From the NCBI GenBank assembly GCA_041749015.1, contig JBGTCD010000124.1, positions 20,015-84,014 on the forward strand: a DNA stretch of 64,000 nucleotides, read 5' to 3'. Numbering within the stretch: the stretch's first letter is position 1; each line of letters begins with the position of its first letter. This DNA is from JBGTCD01 sp041749015 (GTDB taxonomy: Bacteria > Bacteroidota > Bacteroidia > Cytophagales > Cyclobacteriaceae). The position numbers were made by a program, and so were the translations under genes. Shown piece after piece: positions 1-7,907 of this stretch. The notes below the pieces were generated by a model. It made no database searches. It saw nothing but the letters and a program-made list of their open reading frames with translations, and was not told the DNA's origin.

Positions 1-20
1 TAATAGACTAAATCCTAAAA

Positions 21-60
21 AGGAAGATGACCTTATCATTATCTTCCAGAAATTTTTTCT
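21..60 (+). terminator. Probable intrinsic terminator of an upstream gene
   Basis: A seven-base stem (GGAAGAT at 22-28 and ATCTTCC at 41-47) is followed after a few bases by a six-T run at 54-59. It would end a plus-strand transcript entering from left of the window. The loop is 12 bases and the T-run is slightly offset, so this is a moderate call. Confidence 0.4.
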
Positions 61-67
61 TTAAGTC

Positions 68-1000
68 GTGGGCAATCGATTCAGTTTTTCTATATTTTTA
101 GTCTTTACCATAATTTGGAGTTGTAATTCAAATAAAGAAAACATTTCAGAGGGAAAAATTCTTAGTCTTGATGAAATTAAACTCTATGCCCATTCAGTAG
201 GTCAGGGTATCCCTGCAATTATCCTGGCAGGTAGCAACGGATTTGACCATCATTATCTTAGACCATACCTGGATTCCCTAAGTAATCTTGGGCTTATGAT
301 TATTTATTATGATCCCCGAGCCGTGGGTAGCTCCCCTTATCGTGAGGAATACCTCGAAAATTACGATATGGATGCTGCCATTCAGGATATTAATAAATTA
401 AAGAAAGCTTTGGGGATCAAAAGGCACTATATTTTTTCCCATTCAAGGGCCTCATTGCTAGGAATTAAATATGCCTTGAACAATGAAAAGGATTTGTTAG
501 GATTGGTTTTAATTAACCCAACCCCAGCAAATATTGAATACGAAGATCACTGGAAGTATATCTTAAATGACCGCATTCCTGAATCTGAAAAAAACAAAAG
601 GGATTCCATTTACCAGACCAAAGCCTATCGCAATGGGGATCCTTATGTAATGTTGTCTTTACTGGAGCTCTCCACCAAATATTTATTGTATAATCCTCAA
701 AATATAGAGCACCTGGATTTCAGAATTGGGAGAGATTTTAAAAGGAATTCTGCCGTGTTCAGTAGGCCTTATGCCAGCTTAGGTTTTCCTTTAGATCTGA
801 CACAGGATATTGAGCAAATCAGTACCAAAACCCTGGTAATTCACGGCAGCTATGATGCTTATCCTCTGGAAGCTTCCATGATGTATTCCGAAGGCTTGCA
901 AAATGCGAAGCTCATAGAAATTCCAAATTCAGGACATTTTACTTTTATGGAAAATCATTCTGAATTCATTGATTCAATAAAAGAGTTTATTGAGGATTAG
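68..1000 (+). CDS. Alpha/beta-hydrolase lipoprotein (GTG start)
   Basis: A 310-residue serine-hydrolase-fold protein, probably an esterase or proline-iminopeptidase-like enzyme anchored to a membrane. It begins at GTG; an in-frame TAA lies just upstream at 62-64 and no later ATG keeps the signal peptide. The N-terminus is a lipoprotein signal with lipobox IWSC (Cys19). The expected triad is visible as Ser126 (nucleophile elbow reading SHSRA rather than GxSxG), Asp263 in LVIHGSYD, and His290 in NSGHF. AGSNG near residue 54 sits where the oxyanion HG motif normally is. No Shine-Dalgarno sequence is seen, as is usual in Bacteroidota. It converges on the FG-GAP gene with a 23-bp gap. The fold is fairly secure; the substrate is unknown. 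Confidence 0.8.
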   Translation: MGNRFSFSIFLVFTIIWSCNSNKENISEGKILSLDEIKLYAHSVGQGIPAIILAGSNGFDHHYLRPYLDSLSNLGLMIIYYDPRAVGSSPYREEYLENYDMDAAIQDINKLKKALGIKRHYIFSHSRASLLGIKYALNNEKDLLGLVLINPTPANIEYEDHWKYILNDRIPESEKNKRDSIYQTKAYRNGDPYVMLSLLELSTKYLLYNPQNIEHLDFRIGRDFKRNSAVFSRPYASLGFPLDLTQDIEQISTKTLVIHGSYDAYPLEASMMYSEGLQNAKLIEIPNSGHFTFMENHSEFIDSIKEFIED

Positions 1001-1023
1001 AAATAAAATCCCAAATCTATTGA

Positions 1024-2976
1024 TTACTTCCTGACCTGGATTTTCCTGCTGGTTTTGGAGTCCATACCAGAAAGTTCCAAAATGTACATCCCGGATTTTA
1101 GTGATGAGAGATTAAGCCTGGTACTTTGGGCATGAATCTCCTGGGATATGAGTCTGGCACCTGTTACATTGTAAATAGTCAGAAAGGTAAACTCCTGATC
1201 ATTAAGGATAATGTCAACATACTCCCTGGCAGGATTAGGAAAAATCTGCACTGCATTCGGGCTAAAAATTGAAGCTGAGTTTATAATTTCCTCATCATCA
1301 AAATCTGACGATATTTTAATGCAACCAAAATTGATATCAGCCTGAGGGTCAAAATTATCGGCATTGTCATCTTGACAACCAAGTCTATAGGCTGTTTCAT
1401 CACCTTCAACCAGTTTAATAATACTTTTTGATTCAATTCCATGAAAAATTTGCGAGCCACCCCCAGGCCAAATGACCTGAACAGAATCAATCTGATTCTG
1501 GCCCAATCCAAAATGAAGAATTTTTGAGCTGCTTGAAGCGAAGCTTCCTCCCGCTGCAAGTTCCTTGATGAATACCTTACCCTGAGTATGCAACAAAACC
1601 TTGGCACCGATTCCATCCCGATTATTGATGGTTCCCTCCAGCCTGACCATCAACCAAGGATTATTATTTAATATTTGATTCTTGTAAAACAAATAAGTTT
1701 TAGGATTTGAGGAGGTCACATTCACATTGCTGATCAATAAATCAGGCCGTCCATCCAGATCGTAATCTAAATACACCAGACTGCGGTTATAGCCGGGATC
1801 ATTGATATTCAACAGGTCCGACACATCATTAAAGGCCCCTTCAAAAGAGCCCTTAAAGATTCTATCATAATTATTTTTAGAGGCTTCAATAAACTTTGCA
1901 GCGGGTACATACCCATTCACCACAATTAAGTCTTCAAACCCATCATTATCCACATCCAGAAACGCAGTGCCCCAGCCCACTGAGTTAAGGCCATGAAATT
2001 GGGTATTTTCAACTCCCATTGCCGCCGTGACATCGTTGAAATACCCAGGTTGGTTATGTTCTAGCAATACATTCCGACCCAGGTTGGTAAAATAATAATC
2101 TAAATAGCCATTTGAATTAAAATCCCCTACGGCCACCCCCATACCGTATATTGGAAGATCCATTCCATGTTCAACGTCTAACCTGGAAAAATTTGGTTCG
2201 GGATAATTGTTGATGTAGGCGGCATTAGGGAGTTCCCATTCCCCAAAGTCATTAACTACTATAAGGTCTGGAATGTGGTCATTATTGATATCCGAAAAGA
2301 CGGTGGCTAAGCCACAGCCACGTTCTGTGATACCATACGCCTCTGCTACCTCTGTGAAAGTACCATCCCCATTATTGAGGTAAAGAAAATCGGGGTAACA
2401 TTCGTGATTAAAACCTACAATTTCATTATTCTCATCAAATATAAAACCGTTTTTATTCACATAATTTACAGAGAAAATATCGAGGTATCCATCCATATTT
2501 ACATCGGCCATTGCAGCAGATATCCCAAAAGCTGACTTGTTAATTCCTGCAGATAATGAGGCATTGGTAAAGGTGCCATCCCCATTATTAATGAGCAAAA
2601 TATCTGGCTTGGATTTTTCAGTAGTTATAAAAATATCCTGAAAACCATTATTATTTAAGTCCCCCGCTACGGCACCCATGGTAATGATGGCTGAGGTAAA
2701 ATCCAAGCCGGCCTCCTGTGTCACATCCTTAAAAAAACCATTTCCCAAATTTTTATATAGCCTATCAGAATGGTAACCGCCAAGCAAATACAAATCCTCC
2801 AACCCATCATTATCAAAATCAACCACTACCATACCACCACCCATCAACCCAGGCCCTGAAACATAGCTATGCTCAATATTTACATTTTTGGAGATTTCAA
2901 CAAATCTACCCTGGCCAAAACCAAGAAATGGGATAAGTAAAAACGGAACTATAAATTGATACTGTGATGGGAGCAT
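1024..2976 (-). CDS. T9SS-sorted FG-GAP / ASPIC-UnbV repeat protein
   Basis: A secreted beta-propeller protein of 650 residues. I start it at the ATG at 2976, giving a clean signal peptide (MLPSQYQFIVPFLL...); the longer reading frame would need a TTG. At least seven Ca-binding FG-GAP/VCBS motifs follow (DFDNDGLED, DLNNNGFQD, DVNMDGYLD, DINNDHIPD, DFNSNGYLD, DVDNDGFED, DYDLDGRPD). An ASPIC/UnbV domain comes next (GAKVLLHTQG ... FGLGQ ... VIWPGG). The last ~80 residues are a type A T9SS sorting domain (IFPNPAREYVDI ... SGMYILEL ... KIQVRK). It lies 36 bp downstream of the haloperoxidase-like gene and is probably co-transcribed. Family knowledge points to an extracellular or surface-bound protein; its ligand is unknown. 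Confidence 0.85.
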   Translation of the reverse strand: MLPSQYQFIVPFLLIPFLGFGQGRFVEISKNVNIEHSYVSGPGLMGGGMVVVDFDNDGLEDLYLLGGYHSDRLYKNLGNGFFKDVTQEAGLDFTSAIITMGAVAGDLNNNGFQDIFITTEKSKPDILLINNGDGTFTNASLSAGINKSAFGISAAMADVNMDGYLDIFSVNYVNKNGFIFDENNEIVGFNHECYPDFLYLNNGDGTFTEVAEAYGITERGCGLATVFSDINNDHIPDLIVVNDFGEWELPNAAYINNYPEPNFSRLDVEHGMDLPIYGMGVAVGDFNSNGYLDYYFTNLGRNVLLEHNQPGYFNDVTAAMGVENTQFHGLNSVGWGTAFLDVDNDGFEDLIVVNGYVPAAKFIEASKNNYDRIFKGSFEGAFNDVSDLLNINDPGYNRSLVYLDYDLDGRPDLLISNVNVTSSNPKTYLFYKNQILNNNPWLMVRLEGTINNRDGIGAKVLLHTQGKVFIKELAAGGSFASSSSKILHFGLGQNQIDSVQVIWPGGGSQIFHGIESKSIIKLVEGDETAYRLGCQDDNADNFDPQADINFGCIKISSDFDDEEIINSASIFSPNAVQIFPNPAREYVDIILNDQEFTFLTIYNVTGARLISQEIHAQSTRLNLSSLKSGMYILELSGMDSKTSRKIQVRK

Positions 2977-3012
2977 AATTTTTCTATTAGTAGTTTCACA
3001 TAAGACCAATAA

Positions 3013-4356
3013 TCAATTAGATTTCAATTGCATTTTCAACACTTCATGGCCAATTTTATATCCCTCAATACGGCCTTCAATATTTCCAAACTGATAATGA
3101 ATACCACCATATATCCTAGACATCCCCGCCTCCTCAGCCATTTCATAAAAAGAATTAAATGTTCTGTTAGCTTTCCCAAGTTGGAGCGTTTCATGTGTCC
3201 TGTCTACAAAGGAATAATCCTCTCCAAAAACATGGGTCAAAATAACTGAAGAGGAGGCTGATTGAGTGGAATGGCCGGAAGTATATTCAGGAAAGGGGGG
3301 CGTAATAATCACAGGAGACCAGTTGGGATCAATATGCTCTCTGATGTAGGTAACCGGCCGAACTAAATTGAAGTAAAATTTCCAATGCCAACAAGAAACA
3401 AATGCATCAGATTGGGCTATACTCAATAGCAAGAAGGCTTCAGTAGCCTGAGCAAGGCTAAGATTATCGGATATAGCAAGGCTTAAAAATATATAGGTAG
3501 AGTGCCCTGGTGGTGTATAGGTGGCAAAAGGGTCATCGGTCCAATAAAAGGCAATGTCTTTTTCCTCCTGAGTCAATACTTGCGAAATCTCATAAATCTC
3601 TAGTGCGGCCTGATAAAATTCGCTATCAGTGGCGGTTGAAAATTCAGGGGGATCAGCAGGTCTTGAATTTGAAACAATATTCAATAAAAACGTTCTGTTG
3701 GCACCCCAATAAGGGAGTAGGGCATTACTGGAATCAGTAGGTTTCCATAGTCCCGGGCCCTCGGGTGGGATATAGCTGGACGGGAAATTACGATTATGAG
3801 CTTTATGTCCACCATCCTCCTTCATCCAATCGATAAGGTGTACTGCTAAAGCTTTACCATAAACTTCAGAATTTTGATTGGTTACAGGATCAGACTCTAA
3901 GGATCGCGCCGCATTCCATTTGAAAATCAATTCTTCAATTTGGCTTTCCTGATCTACAGGCATGACACTGTATAGTTCCTTAACAACCTCCTTCATGGCT
4001 GCATTCGCTACGAGGATCCAATCATAGTTAAGGTCCGGATCAGGTTCTGGTACATTTTGGAGCCCAGTAAGTTGTCCGGATAAGGAGCGGTATCCTGGAA
4101 ACCCAAACCGGAGCGCCTCATATAAGGTAATGCTGGAATAAGCAAAAGCCCTGCTTACAATAGGTGGCGTAAAACCAGGGGAGTTTTTAGAAACCTCTAA
4201 TAACTCCTTTACCCAATCGGTAAGATATTCGTGGGAAAGAGCACTTAGATCATTTGGGTGGGTTTTAGGAGATTCATCATCGGAACATGAAATCAAAAGA
4301 AACACCATCAAGAAACAAAGTGTTACTTTTCCCAAAGGTCTGGTAATTATCAACAT
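3013..4356 (-). CDS. Vanadium-dependent haloperoxidase / PAP2-like lipoprotein
   Basis: A 447-residue predicted lipoprotein (LLISC, Cys24) of the PAP2/vanadium chloroperoxidase superfamily. The active-site signatures are visible: Lys326-x6-Arg333-Pro334, then SGH with His362 (PEYTSGHST, Thr in place of the usual Pro before SGH), then Ser413-Arg414-x5-His420. In many relatives an Asp stands four residues after the last His (HxxFD); here it is Gly424. Such enzymes use vanadate to oxidise halides or act as acid phosphatases, and sequence alone does not separate the two. Start ATG 4356 follows the SusCD terminator region directly. The downstream neighbour is the FG-GAP/ASPIC protein, a pairing I recall as recurrent in marine Bacteroidota. 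Confidence 0.8.
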   Translation of the reverse strand: MLIITRPLGKVTLCFLMVFLLISCSDDESPKTHPNDLSALSHEYLTDWVKELLEVSKNSPGFTPPIVSRAFAYSSITLYEALRFGFPGYRSLSGQLTGLQNVPEPDPDLNYDWILVANAAMKEVVKELYSVMPVDQESQIEELIFKWNAARSLESDPVTNQNSEVYGKALAVHLIDWMKEDGGHKAHNRNFPSSYIPPEGPGLWKPTDSSNALLPYWGANRTFLLNIVSNSRPADPPEFSTATDSEFYQAALEIYEISQVLTQEEKDIAFYWTDDPFATYTPPGHSTYIFLSLAISDNLSLAQATEAFLLLSIAQSDAFVSCWHWKFYFNLVRPVTYIREHIDPNWSPVIITPPFPEYTSGHSTQSASSSVILTHVFGEDYSFVDRTHETLQLGKANRTFNSFYEMAEEAGMSRIYGGIHYQFGNIEGRIEGYKIGHEVLKMQLKSN

Positions 4357-4400
4357 GAATGTTTTATTTGATTAAACTATTAAATATACCAATAAAACAA

Positions 4401-4428
4401 AAAACCACCCCGATTTGGGGTGGTTTTT
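4401..4428. terminator. Bidirectional hairpin terminator after SusCD operon 1
   Basis: AAAACCACCCC and GGGGTGGTTTT form a perfect 11-bp stem around a GATTT loop, with A-rich and T-rich flanks on either side. On the minus strand it ends the operon whose last gene stops at 4455, just upstream of the haloperoxidase-like gene. Confidence 0.85.
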
Positions 4429-4454
4429 CATTATTAATAAAACGAATTTATTAA

Positions 4455-5285
4455 TTAGTTTTTAGTAAGCATTACATCTCCGGTATCCCCAAAAGAATTG
4501 GTCCAGGAAAATTCCATAGATCCATCGGCAGTGTAGGTACCGGAACCGGTAATTGCATTTGGTCCAATAACCCCAACTGTTCCATCATCACAAAGGGTAA
4601 TGATACCTGCAGGGCTATTAAAGCCTTGAAAGGCATAAAGACCAAAGGAAACATCGTTGCAAGCCATCCTGCCAGCATGATGCGTAGTCGCAGCTGCAGT
4701 GGAAATTGTCAAGTTAACAGTTCCTTCAAGACCCTCATAATTTTCCCCAGTCTCACTATCAAATCCTGAAGAAGTGTAAGAATACGTCCCTGTATAATCA
4801 GCATCTGGCAAACAAGCCGTATAAGCTCTGATCATAATAGTCGAGGAAGTAACCTTCGGTGTTTCCTGCTGATCTTTTACTTCTATGGTTAGGGTAACAA
4901 ACTGATTGATGGTCTCATCTTCAGTAGCAGTGTACTCGAAGAATAATTCACCACTGGTTTGCCCTCTGGCTGCAGTAACGCTAGCCTCATCAATAGTAAT
5001 AGTACCGATTTCTCCTAAAAACACATCTGGAGAAATCGTGACTATGAGAGAATCTATACCACCAGGGGCGTCAGGCACATTAACTCTGTACCTTACGGTT
5101 TCTCCGAAATTAGTATAATCTCTCATGGTTCCGTTAGTCCTAGTAGCTCTTACACCGTTTTCAACAGGTCTGTCAAAAATGGCTGGAGCATCAAATGGCA
5201 ATGGCGGATTTGCATCAGTGTATTCATCAACACACCCTACAAATACCACTGCCAATGCAGCAAATATTAAAATATATCTCTTCAT
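4455..5285 (-). CDS. SusCD-associated lipoprotein B
   Basis: A 276-residue lipoprotein (signal MKRYILIFAALAVVFVGC, lipobox VGC at Cys18), last gene of SusCD operon 1. The N-terminal half resembles an Ig- or cadherin-like beta domain (VRYRVNVPDAPGGIDSL...). The C-terminal half begins at ACLPDADYTGTYSY and ends in WTNSFGDTGDVMLTKN. That end matches the C-terminus of the lipoprotein at 11316-12302 (W-NSFG--G-V-LT). It sits where SusE/SusF-type glycan-binding lipoproteins usually sit, so surface ligand binding is inferred from position and the lipoprotein signal. I recognise no named family. It follows the previous gene after 5 bp. Confidence 0.75.
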   Translation of the reverse strand: MKRYILIFAALAVVFVGCVDEYTDANPPLPFDAPAIFDRPVENGVRATRTNGTMRDYTNFGETVRYRVNVPDAPGGIDSLIVTISPDVFLGEIGTITIDEASVTAARGQTSGELFFEYTATEDETINQFVTLTIEVKDQQETPKVTSSTIMIRAYTACLPDADYTGTYSYTSSGFDSETGENYEGLEGTVNLTISTAAATTHHAGRMACNDVSFGLYAFQGFNSPAGIITLCDDGTVGVIGPNAITGSGTYTADGSMEFSWTNSFGDTGDVMLTKN

Positions 5286-5290
5286 ATCAG

Positions 5291-6244
5291 TTAGTCTTTA
5301 GTAAGTTTTACAGTAATTGGAGCGGTTGGTAGACCACAGGCTCCCTGAATATTATCCAGGAATGACAAGGTAACCTCATCATCATCTGAGAAATCTTCAG
5401 CATCATACAAAATTTCTTCCTGTTCCAAACCGTAAGTCCATGGAGGTGCACCACCACAGGCCAAACCGCTAGCTGTTTGTGGCAATACCACATTACCGCA
5501 GATAAAATCTATAACAAAAGGTCTATCGGTAAACGTAAGAAAGGTTCCGGAAAAAGTCCTCCTGATCAAACCACCAACGGAAAGTGTAACAGATTGTGGC
5601 GATGACCAAAGAGTAGGACCTCCAAAAAAGTAATCAGCTGGTCCTGATAATTGCTCAAAAGTGTAATTGCCAGTGAAATAATCTGCTGGTATTGGACAAC
5701 CCACTAAGGCACCAATCTCTACTGTAAAGCTTGAGCCAGCCCCTTGCGTAATAGATGGCTCTACATTAGGGCCACCCTGTGCTGAAGTAGAAGGATAAAC
5801 GCGACCATCATTCATGGTCGTCACATTGGTGAATCCTATTACGTCCCCACCACTCAGGTCTTCAATAGTTAACCCGAATAATGCTGCTAGTTCCGCCGCG
5901 GTCCGTCTAAAAGAAACCTGACCATTTCCAGCATCAAATTGAGCCTGAGTCACAGTAGCAAACTCGACTTCTTCTGTTTGTTTTGCAGGGTCAATATAAT
6001 CAATGAAGGCAGTCAACTCTACTGATTCTATATCACTATTTATGGTATAGAGGGTAAAGGAAATATCCTCATTCTCCAGATTAGTAAAGTCCAGAAAGGA
6101 TTCTGGCTCAGAATCAAACTGCATCCTCATGGTCACCCCTTCCTGAAAGTCAGGATACCGCAAGGAATCCTCACACCCGGTAAAAATCAATACCAGGGCT
6201 GAGAAAATTAGTGTATATTTTAAAAATATGTTTTTCATAACCAT
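5291..6244 (-). CDS. SusCD-associated lipoprotein A
   Basis: A 317-residue predicted lipoprotein with signal MVMKNIFLKYTLIFSALVLIFTGC (lipobox FTGC); the ATG at 6238 is an equally good start. The N-terminal region has the pattern ELAALFGLTIEDLSGGD followed by DGRVY. This aligns with MIDALSLDMEDLEGGN and DGRSF in the lipoprotein of SusCD operon 2. A C-terminal beta-rich part begins at GCPIPADYFTGNYTF. It lies 14 bp downstream of SusD and 5 bp upstream of lipoprotein B. The likely role is a SusE/F-position surface lipoprotein helping capture the SusCD substrate. No catalytic motif is seen and the ligand is unknown. Confidence 0.75.
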   Translation of the reverse strand: MVMKNIFLKYTLIFSALVLIFTGCEDSLRYPDFQEGVTMRMQFDSEPESFLDFTNLENEDISFTLYTINSDIESVELTAFIDYIDPAKQTEEVEFATVTQAQFDAGNGQVSFRRTAAELAALFGLTIEDLSGGDVIGFTNVTTMNDGRVYPSTSAQGGPNVEPSITQGAGSSFTVEIGALVGCPIPADYFTGNYTFEQLSGPADYFFGGPTLWSSPQSVTLSVGGLIRRTFSGTFLTFTDRPFVIDFICGNVVLPQTASGLACGGAPPWTYGLEQEEILYDAEDFSDDDEVTLSFLDNIQGACGLPTAPITVKLTKD

Positions 6245-6258
6245 TTCAAATTTAAAAA

Positions 6259-7896
6259 TTAGTTAGCATCCCAAAATACGCGGTCAATAGCCGGTCTTCT
6301 TTGGCTAGGAGCATTAGAGTTTACTATAAGACTGTTGTCAGGATATGGCCATGATCTTGGATAGTCAAAACCCCGAACTGTTACAGTAAGATTATCAGTA
6401 TCAGCATCATGCAATTGCGGAAAGCCCGTTCTCCTATAATCATTATAAGACTCGATACCAGCCCCGTAGTTAGCAATCCACTTCTGGATCATGATGAGCT
6501 CCAATTTCTCCTCGTCATCCCCAGCCTGATATAAAGCTTCCACATCAGTGATATAATCATCAATATCTGCCTGGTCAATAGTAGGATAAGAAGCAGCACT
6601 TGCAAAAGCATTGACTTTGTCAAATGCAGCCTGAATACCGTCCACAAACAACTGCTCATGATCCTCACCAGTTAATCCTTCAAGAGCAAGTTCAGCTCTG
6701 ATAAACTTCATACTGTAAGTGGTAAGAATCCTCTGAGGGGTATCTGCAGCGCCATTAAAGTTAATCCTTGTTTTCTGGCCTGGTGCTTCAGTATCACTTG
6801 CTCCAGCATCAAATCTACCACCGATAGGGTATAGCCCCATGCCAGTAGCGGACCTTGACTGATCAAAACCTTCATTTGGATCAATATTAAAAGAAAACTG
6901 ATAAATCGAAAGAAACCCGGTACCAGTTCTGTGATATGCGGTAGGATTCTCAGGTGCCTCGCCAGGAAGCAATTGATTAAAGAAATAATAAGGAATCCTT
7001 GGATCTTCAATACCTAGCAGTCTATTTCCAGGAACAGGGAAGAAAGTATTCTCACCACGCATATACTCATAGAAAAATGGATTTACATTGGTCCTGGTTC
7101 CAGGAGCATATTCTCCAGCATAAGAAGGGTTCCTGTTTTCAGGTGCGATACTTGAACCGTACTGCAACTCAAAATCATCACCAATATTATCCACCAAAGT
7201 AGATGGGTCTGCAACCAAGGCGGAAACCTGACCAGAAACGTCACGAACACCCCTAATCTGATTGTATAATCTAAGCTTAAGAGAATTAGCCATTTTAATC
7301 CATTGACTGGTGTTACCACCATAATACAAATCACTGGCAGATAAAATAGCTGAAGTTCCTCCCTCTTCAAGATTGGCTATGGCCTCATCCAGAAGTACAA
7401 AGACTTCATCATAAACGACGCTGCCATTATCGTAGTTTGGAGAAGGAAAATCGATCCCCTGATTAGCTTCATAGAAAGGCACGTTGCCCCAAATATCCAC
7501 CATCATACTAAAAGAGAATGCTTTAATGATCTGAGCAACTCCTGCTACTGATGGTTCATCATCCTCCAATGCTTTATCAATGACAATATTGGCATTGGTA
7601 ATCATGGTGTAAAAGTTGTTCCAGTTAGTAGTCACAGCAAAGGTATTGCCGAAGATACCGTAATCATTAAGGTTACCTCTTACCACGTTCTGTCCCATAA
7701 AAAGGGAGGCGGTTCCAGATAAGCCTGCCATTCCATATCTGGTTGCAAAGTTGTATTGAACAACAGGCAGCAGATTTTGAAGCACAGGCTCAGAGGGGTT
7801 ATTCGGATCCACATTGATATCCAAAAAGTCCCCACAACTTGGCATCAAAAAAGTGATGGCCAAGGAAAATATTAATATTATTTTAAATTTCTTCAT
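6259..7896 (-). CDS. SusD/RagB-like substrate-binding lipoprotein 1
   Basis: A 545-residue SusD-type outer-membrane lipoprotein that lids the SusC transporter and binds the incoming glycan or peptide. The lipobox is LMPSC (Cys21), followed by the family hallmark FLDINVDPNNPSEP. The helical TPR-like core and the typical end (RRTGFPQL ... RRPAIDRVFWDAN) match the SusD-like_2 / RagB variety, common for oligopeptide or less-studied substrates. It starts 11 bp after the SusC stop, so the two are translated together. Substrate class cannot be deduced because no glycoside hydrolase or sulfatase lies in the operon. Confidence 0.92.
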   Translation of the reverse strand: MKKFKIILIFSLAITFLMPSCGDFLDINVDPNNPSEPVLQNLLPVVQYNFATRYGMAGLSGTASLFMGQNVVRGNLNDYGIFGNTFAVTTNWNNFYTMITNANIVIDKALEDDEPSVAGVAQIIKAFSFSMMVDIWGNVPFYEANQGIDFPSPNYDNGSVVYDEVFVLLDEAIANLEEGGTSAILSASDLYYGGNTSQWIKMANSLKLRLYNQIRGVRDVSGQVSALVADPSTLVDNIGDDFELQYGSSIAPENRNPSYAGEYAPGTRTNVNPFFYEYMRGENTFFPVPGNRLLGIEDPRIPYYFFNQLLPGEAPENPTAYHRTGTGFLSIYQFSFNIDPNEGFDQSRSATGMGLYPIGGRFDAGASDTEAPGQKTRINFNGAADTPQRILTTYSMKFIRAELALEGLTGEDHEQLFVDGIQAAFDKVNAFASAASYPTIDQADIDDYITDVEALYQAGDDEEKLELIMIQKWIANYGAGIESYNDYRRTGFPQLHDADTDNLTVTVRGFDYPRSWPYPDNSLIVNSNAPSQRRPAIDRVFWDAN

Positions 7897-7907
7897 GAGT
7901 TACAAGT

